From positions 1 through 20,765 of the forward strand of contig CAJNDS010001379.1 in NCBI GenBank assembly GCA_905221605.1: a DNA stretch of 20,765 nt. Direction: 5' to 3'. The notes beneath the pieces were generated by a model, which was not told the DNA's origin, did no database searches, and worked only from the letters and a program-made list of their open reading frames with translations. This document shows positions 16,536 through 20,765 of the stretch, one piece after another (position 1 is the first letter of the stretch; each line of letters starts with the position of its first letter). A program made the position numbers and the translations under genes. This stretch comes from Symbiodinium natans (taxonomy: Eukaryota > Sar > Dinophyceae > Suessiales > Symbiodiniaceae).

Positions 16536-17150
16536 TTGTGAAGGTGAACTACCTGGACAGGCGTTCCAAGAGCTGGTAATCCTTATCCTGGTGCATTTAT
16601 GAAGGGGAACTACCTGGCAAGGCTTTCCGCGAGCTGGAAATCCTTATCCTGGTGCATTTTACGAAGGAGAACTACCTGGAAAGGCCTTCCGCGAGCTGGA
16701 AATCCTTATCCTGGTGCATTTTATGAAGGAGAACTACCTGGAAAAGAGCTGGAAATCCTTATCCTGGTGCATTTTATGAAGGAGAACTACCTGGAAAGGC
16801 CTTCTGCAAGCTGGAAATCCTTATCCTGGTGCATTTTATGAAGGAGAACTGCTTGGAAAGCCTTCCGCGAGCTGGAAATCCATATCCTGGTGCATTTTAG
16901 GAAGGAGAACTACCTGGAAAGGCCTTCCACGAGCTCCTTATCCTGGTGCATTTTATGAAGGAGAACTACCTGGAAAGCCTCCAAGAGCTGGAAATCCTTA
17001 TCCTGGTGCATTTTAGGAAGGAGAACTACGTGGAAAGGCTGTCCAAGAGCTGGAAATCCTTATCCTGGTGCATTTTATGAAGGAGAACTGCCTGGAAAGG
17101 CCTTCCAAGAGCTGGCAATCCTTATCCTGGTGCATTTTATGAAGGAGAAC
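16536..17150. repeat. 62-bp satellite, block 2
   Basis: About ten units of the family seen at 2819-3150, mostly with ACCTGGAAAGGCCTTCCGCG in place of ACCTGGCAAGG. Some units are shortened (near 16740 and 16930). It enters from a truncated 65-bp unit and leaves into another at GAGAACACACAGGC (about 17150). Confidence 0.92.
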
Positions 17151-18427
17151 ACACAGGCTTTGATCACAGCCGGACCCAAATAGGGAGGGGAATGCAAGGC
17201 TGCATTCACACAGGCCCTGATCACATCCGGACCCAATTAGGGAGGGGAACGCAAGGCTCCTTGGCTGCATACACACAGACTTTGATCACATCCGGACCCA
17301 ATTAGGGAGGGGAATGCAAGGCTCCTTGGCTGCATTCACACAGGCCCTGATCACATCCTGACCCAATTAGGGAGGGGAATGCAAGGCTCCTTCGCTGCAG
17401 TTACACAGGCCCTGATCACATCCCGACCCAATTAGGGAGAGAAACACAAGGCTCCTTGGCTGCATTTACACAGGTCCTGATCACATCCCGACCCAATTAG
17501 GGAGGTGAATACAAAGGCTCCTTGGCTGCATTTACACAGGCCCTGGTCACATCCCGACTCAATTAGGGAAGGGAATGCAAGGCTCCTTGGCTGCGTTTAG
17601 ACAGGCCCTGATCACATCCCGACCCAATTAGGGAGATGAACACAAGCCTCCTTGGCAGCATTTTCACAGGCCCTGATCACATCCCGACCCAATTAGGGAA
17701 GGGAATGCAATGCTTCTTGGCTGCATTCACACAGGCCCTGATCACATCCGGACCCAATTCGGGAAGGGAATGCAAGGCTCCTTGGCTGCAGTCACACCAC
17801 ATCCGGACCTTGGCTGCATTTACACAGCCCTTGATCAATTAGGGAGGTAAATACAAAGGCTCCTTGGCAGCATTCACACAGGCCCTGATCACATCCCGAC
17901 CCAATTAGGGAGGGGAATGCAAGGCTCCTTGGCTGCATTTACACAGGCCCTTATCACATCCCGACCCAATTAGGGAGGGGAATGCCAAGGCTCCTTGGCT
18001 GCATGCAAACAGGCCCTGGTCACATCCCGACCCAATTAGGGAGGGGAATGAAAGGCTCCTTGGCTGCATTTACACAAACCCTGATCACATCCTGACCCAT
18101 TTAGGGAGGGCAATGCAAGGCTCCCTGGCTGCATTTACACAGGCCCTGGGAGGGGAATGCAAGGCTCCTTGGCTGCATTTACACAGGCCCTGATCACATC
18201 CCAACCCAATTAGGGAGAATCACAAGGCTCCTTGGCTGCATTTACACAGGTCTTGATCACATCCCGACCCAATTAGGGAGGTGAATACAAAGGCTCCTTG
18301 GCTGCAGTTACACAGGCCCTGATCACATCCCTACCCAATTCGGGAGGGGAACGCAAGGCTCCTTGGCTGCATTTACACAGGCCCTGATCACATCCTGACC
18401 CAATTAGGGAGAGAAACACAAGGCTCC
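17151..18427. repeat. 65/66-bp satellite, block C
   Basis: Same family as blocks A and B. Runs of distinctive variant units recur in the same order in other blocks. For example, a shortened unit with CACACCACATCCGGACC (17790) matches 2527, and a unit with CATTTAGGGAGGGCAATGC followed by a 'GGCCCTGGGAGGGG' junction (about 18090-18155) matches about 1985-2050 and 15230-15295. The array is interrupted at 18427 by Helitron-derived DNA. Confidence 0.92.
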
Positions 18428-19074
18428 AGGAAGATGGCACTGTCCTGGTGGAAGGAGTGCAGGGCAAGACCGCTTCCCCAGCTCGTCTAGACTGCTTGCA
18501 CAAAGCCTGGCAAGAGCTGAAAGCGCAGCACCGCCTCTACCAGGCAAACCCAGCAGTGGAGGGAGCCTTAACAAGAATGGAAATCATCCTCGCTGGAAAA
18601 GTGCAGCCGTGTACAAGCGCAGCGGCAACGACAGACCGCGAACCCTCCCAAGGGCGCCAAACGGGGGAGTCCGGTGGCTCACACTCCTCGGCCTTGGGGG
18701 GCGAAGCGCAGCACTCGGAAAACGCAGCGGCCTCTGTCGAAACAATGGAAGAGAGGGAAGACAGGCTAGAGATGACGTACCTGATCCCCAAAGAGCTGAA
18801 AGCCCCCAGAGCGGACACTGTGGAGCTGCAGAAAATCCGAAGCACTTCGGAGCTCACGGACGACATGGACGTGAAGTTCTTCCCACACCTGTTTTCCACG
18901 GGCACAGGCGGATGGCAGAATGGATATGGAAGCTTCTCCCAATACGCTCGCAAGCTCTCGGGCAACATCAACGTGAGGATCGGCAACCAGCAGGCTCCAG
19001 GCGGGAAGACCAAGTACCAAGAGGGCAAAGGTCAGGTGTTTACAGCCCTGAGGGACATCCCAAAAAGCACCTGA
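18427..19074 (+). pseudogene. Relic of a second Helitron Rep gene, internal fragment
   Basis: About 213 codons are open to a TGA at 19072-19074 and align with 6279-6894 of the main Helitron gene. Matching blocks are EDGTVLVEGV, TASPARL, EMTYLIPKELKAPRAD, VKFFPHLFSTGTGGW, GSFSQYARK, LSGNINVRIGNQ and ALRDIP. The protein is similar but clearly not identical, so it comes from a related, diverged element. The fragment lacks both ends of the gene and has an exact 27-codon gap after QYARK, corresponding to 6702-6782 in the main copy, which removes a conserved stretch of the Helitron N-terminal domain. Its Ala/Ser/Glu-rich middle is longer than in the main copy. Both borders lie in 65-bp satellite. 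The lack of internal stops suggests fairly recent loss of function. Confidence 0.85.
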
Positions 19075-19856
19075 GATTGCTTATCACTGAGCATTCTGTA
19101 GAGAAGAGAGCGCAGCGCAAGGCTCCTTGGCTGCATTTACCGGCCCTGATCACATCCCGACCGAACTAGGCAGGGGAACACAAGGCTCTGTGCCTGCATT
19201 TACAGGCCCTGATCACAGCCCGACCCAATTAGGGAGGGGAATGCAAGGCTCCTTGGCTGCATCTGCACAGGTCCTGCTCACACCCTGAAGGGAACACAAG
19301 GCTCCTTGGCTTCATACACCGGCCCTGATCACATCCCTACCCAATTAGGGAGGCCAAGGCTCCTTGGCTGCGTTCACGCAGGCCCTGATCACATCCGACC
19401 CAGTCAGGGAGGGAATGCAAGGCTCCTTGGCTGCATTTACACAGGCCCTGATCACATCCTGACCCAGTTAGGGAAGGGAACGCAAAGGCTCCTTGGGAGC
19501 AGTTACAAAGGCCCTGATCACATCCCGACCCAATTAAAGGCAAATACAAGGCTCTTTGGCTGCATTCACACAGGCCCTGATCACATCCCGACCCAATTAA
19601 GGAGGCAAATACCTTGACTGCATTCACACAGGCCCTGATCACATCCTGACCAAGGCTCCTTGGCTGCATTTACCGGCCCTGATCACATCCCGACCCAACT
19701 AGGGAGGGGAACGCAAGGCTCTGTGCCTGCATTTACAGGCCCTGATCACATCCCGACCCAACTAGAGAGGGGAATGCAGGGCTACCTTGGTTGCGCGGCC
19801 CTGATCACATCCCGACCCAATTAGGGAAGGGAACACGCTGCATTCTGATCACATCT
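19075..19856. repeat. Degenerate 65-bp satellite, block D
   Basis: After about 40 bp of unassigned DNA following the relic, satellite units resume near 19118 with GCGCAAGGCTCCTTGGCTGC. Units here are more diverged than in blocks A-C, with shortened forms such as CATTTACCGGCCCTGATC and CTGTGCCTGCATTTACAGG, which each occur at least twice. ORFs across it on both strands are repeat artefacts. Confidence 0.88.
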
Positions 19857-20158
19857 ACATGGAAAGGCCTTGAAAAAAAAGCTGGAAATCCTTATCCTGT
19901 CTTCAAATAGCTGGAAATCCTGGTGCTTTTTTTGCGAAGGAGAACTACCTGGAAATGCCTTCAAAGAGCTGGAAATCCTTATCCTGGTGCATTTTATGAA
20001 GGAGAATTATTTGGAAAGGCCTTCAAAGAGCTGGAAATCCTTATCCTGGTGCATTTCATGAAGGAGAACTACCTGGAAAGGCCTTCTTGGTGCATTTCAC
20101 GAGGGAGAACTACCTGGAAAGGCCTCTTATCCTGGTGCAATTTATGAAGGAAAACTGC
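19857..20158. repeat. 62-bp satellite, block 3
   Basis: About five units, several truncated, of the family at 2819 and 16536. It begins within a 65-bp unit at ATCACATCTACATGGAAAGG and gives way near 20158 to the 56/61-bp satellite. Confidence 0.9.
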
Positions 20159-20159
20159 C

Positions 20160-20765
20160 AGGATCGCCAACCAATTAAGGAGAATCCCGGGCGACTCGGC
20201 TGCACATCCCAGCTGGAAAGCTTATCGTCAACCAATTAAGGAGAATCCCAGGCGACTCGGCTGCAAAGCTAGAAAGCTTATCGCCAACCAATTAAGGAGA
20301 ATCCCAGGCGACTCGGCTGCAAATCCAAGCTGGAAAGCTTATCGCCAACCAATTAAGGAGAATCCCGGGCGACTCGGCTGCAAAGCTGGAAAGCTTATCG
20401 CCAACCAATTAAGGAGAATCCCGGGCGACTCGGCTGCAAATCCCAGCTGGAAAGCTTATCGCCAACCAATTGAGGAGAATCCCGGGCGACTCGGCTGCAA
20501 AGCTGAAAAGATTATCGCCAACCAATTACGGAGAATCCCAGGCGACTCGGCTGCAAAGCTAGAAAGCTTATCGCCAACCGATTAAGGAGAATCCCAGGCG
20601 ACTCGGCTGCAAAGCTGGAAAGCTTATCGCCAACCAATTAAGGAGAATCCCGGGCGACTCGGCTGCAAATCCCAGCTGGAAAGCTTATCGCCAACCAATT
20701 AAGGAGAATCCCGGGCGACTCGGCTGCAAAGCTGGAAAGCTTATCGCCAACCAATTAAGGAGAAT
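20160..20765. repeat. 56/61-bp satellite
   Basis: A tandem array that continues past the window edge. Unit starts (TCG of TTATCGCCAACC) fall at 20164, 20225, 20281, 20342, 20398, 20459, 20515, 20571, 20627, 20688 and 20744, giving spacings 61, 56, 61, 56, 61, 56, 56, 56, 61 and 56. Long units have GCAAATCCCAGCTGG where short ones have GCAAAGCTGG. The core is CCAATTAAGGAGAATCCC followed by GGGCGACTCGGCTGC. An AAGCTT site recurs in nearly every unit. Confidence 0.95.

Overview
The window looks like subtelomeric DNA of a eukaryote, most likely a dinoflagellate (roughly even odds or better). The clues are TTTAGGG-type telomere repeats (CCCTAAA on this strand), a GC-rich intron-poor coding core inside heavily repeated DNA, and one weak sequence resembling a dinoflagellate spliced leader. 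TTTAGGG telomeres also occur in plants and other algae, so the assignment is inference. I see no rRNA, tRNA, CRISPR array or bacterial gene organisation.

Layout: telomere-type array (1-181); a short flank, then a 65/66-bp satellite (about 320-2818); a 62-bp satellite (2819-3150); a low-repeat segment with duplicated leader-like DNA and degraded or unknown coding sequence (3151-4997); a Helitron replicase-helicase gene (4998-11212); an AT-rich island with an unexplained 205-codon ORF and degenerate repeats (11430-12475); a C-rich/C6A4 zone, two interstitial telomere arrays and a 9-bp minisatellite (12476-13417); a second copy of the left-end subtelomere (13418-16535); then alternating 62-bp and 65-bp satellite blocks, interrupted by a relic of a second Helitron (18427-19074), ending in a 56/61-bp satellite (20160-20765).

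The main gene is a Helitron RepHel: HUH nuclease with two catalytic tyrosines, then a PIF1-family helicase. One base is missing at about 7916, so the HUH histidines and the tyrosines lie in different frames. Two additions stand out. The N-terminus has a zinc-binding motif followed by seven perfect-length 32-residue charged repeats. The C-terminus carries, after a C2HC zinc finger and a Lys/Ala-rich linker, an apparently intact Josephin-type deubiquitinase domain with catalytic Cys, His and Asp and the oxyanion Gln. A small upstream ORF on the same strand ends in a sequence weakly resembling ubiquitin. A mobile element carrying its own deubiquitinase is the best candidate here for an undescribed system.

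The repeats also tell a story. The interior telomere arrays share the same flanks on both sides, so the array at position 1 may be another interior block cut by the window edge rather than a real chromosome end. The 56/61-bp satellite appears to be a chimera of the other two satellites. Clusters of one-base indels in part of the left copy suggest uncorrected long-read errors, which bears on whether the frameshift in the Helitron gene is real.
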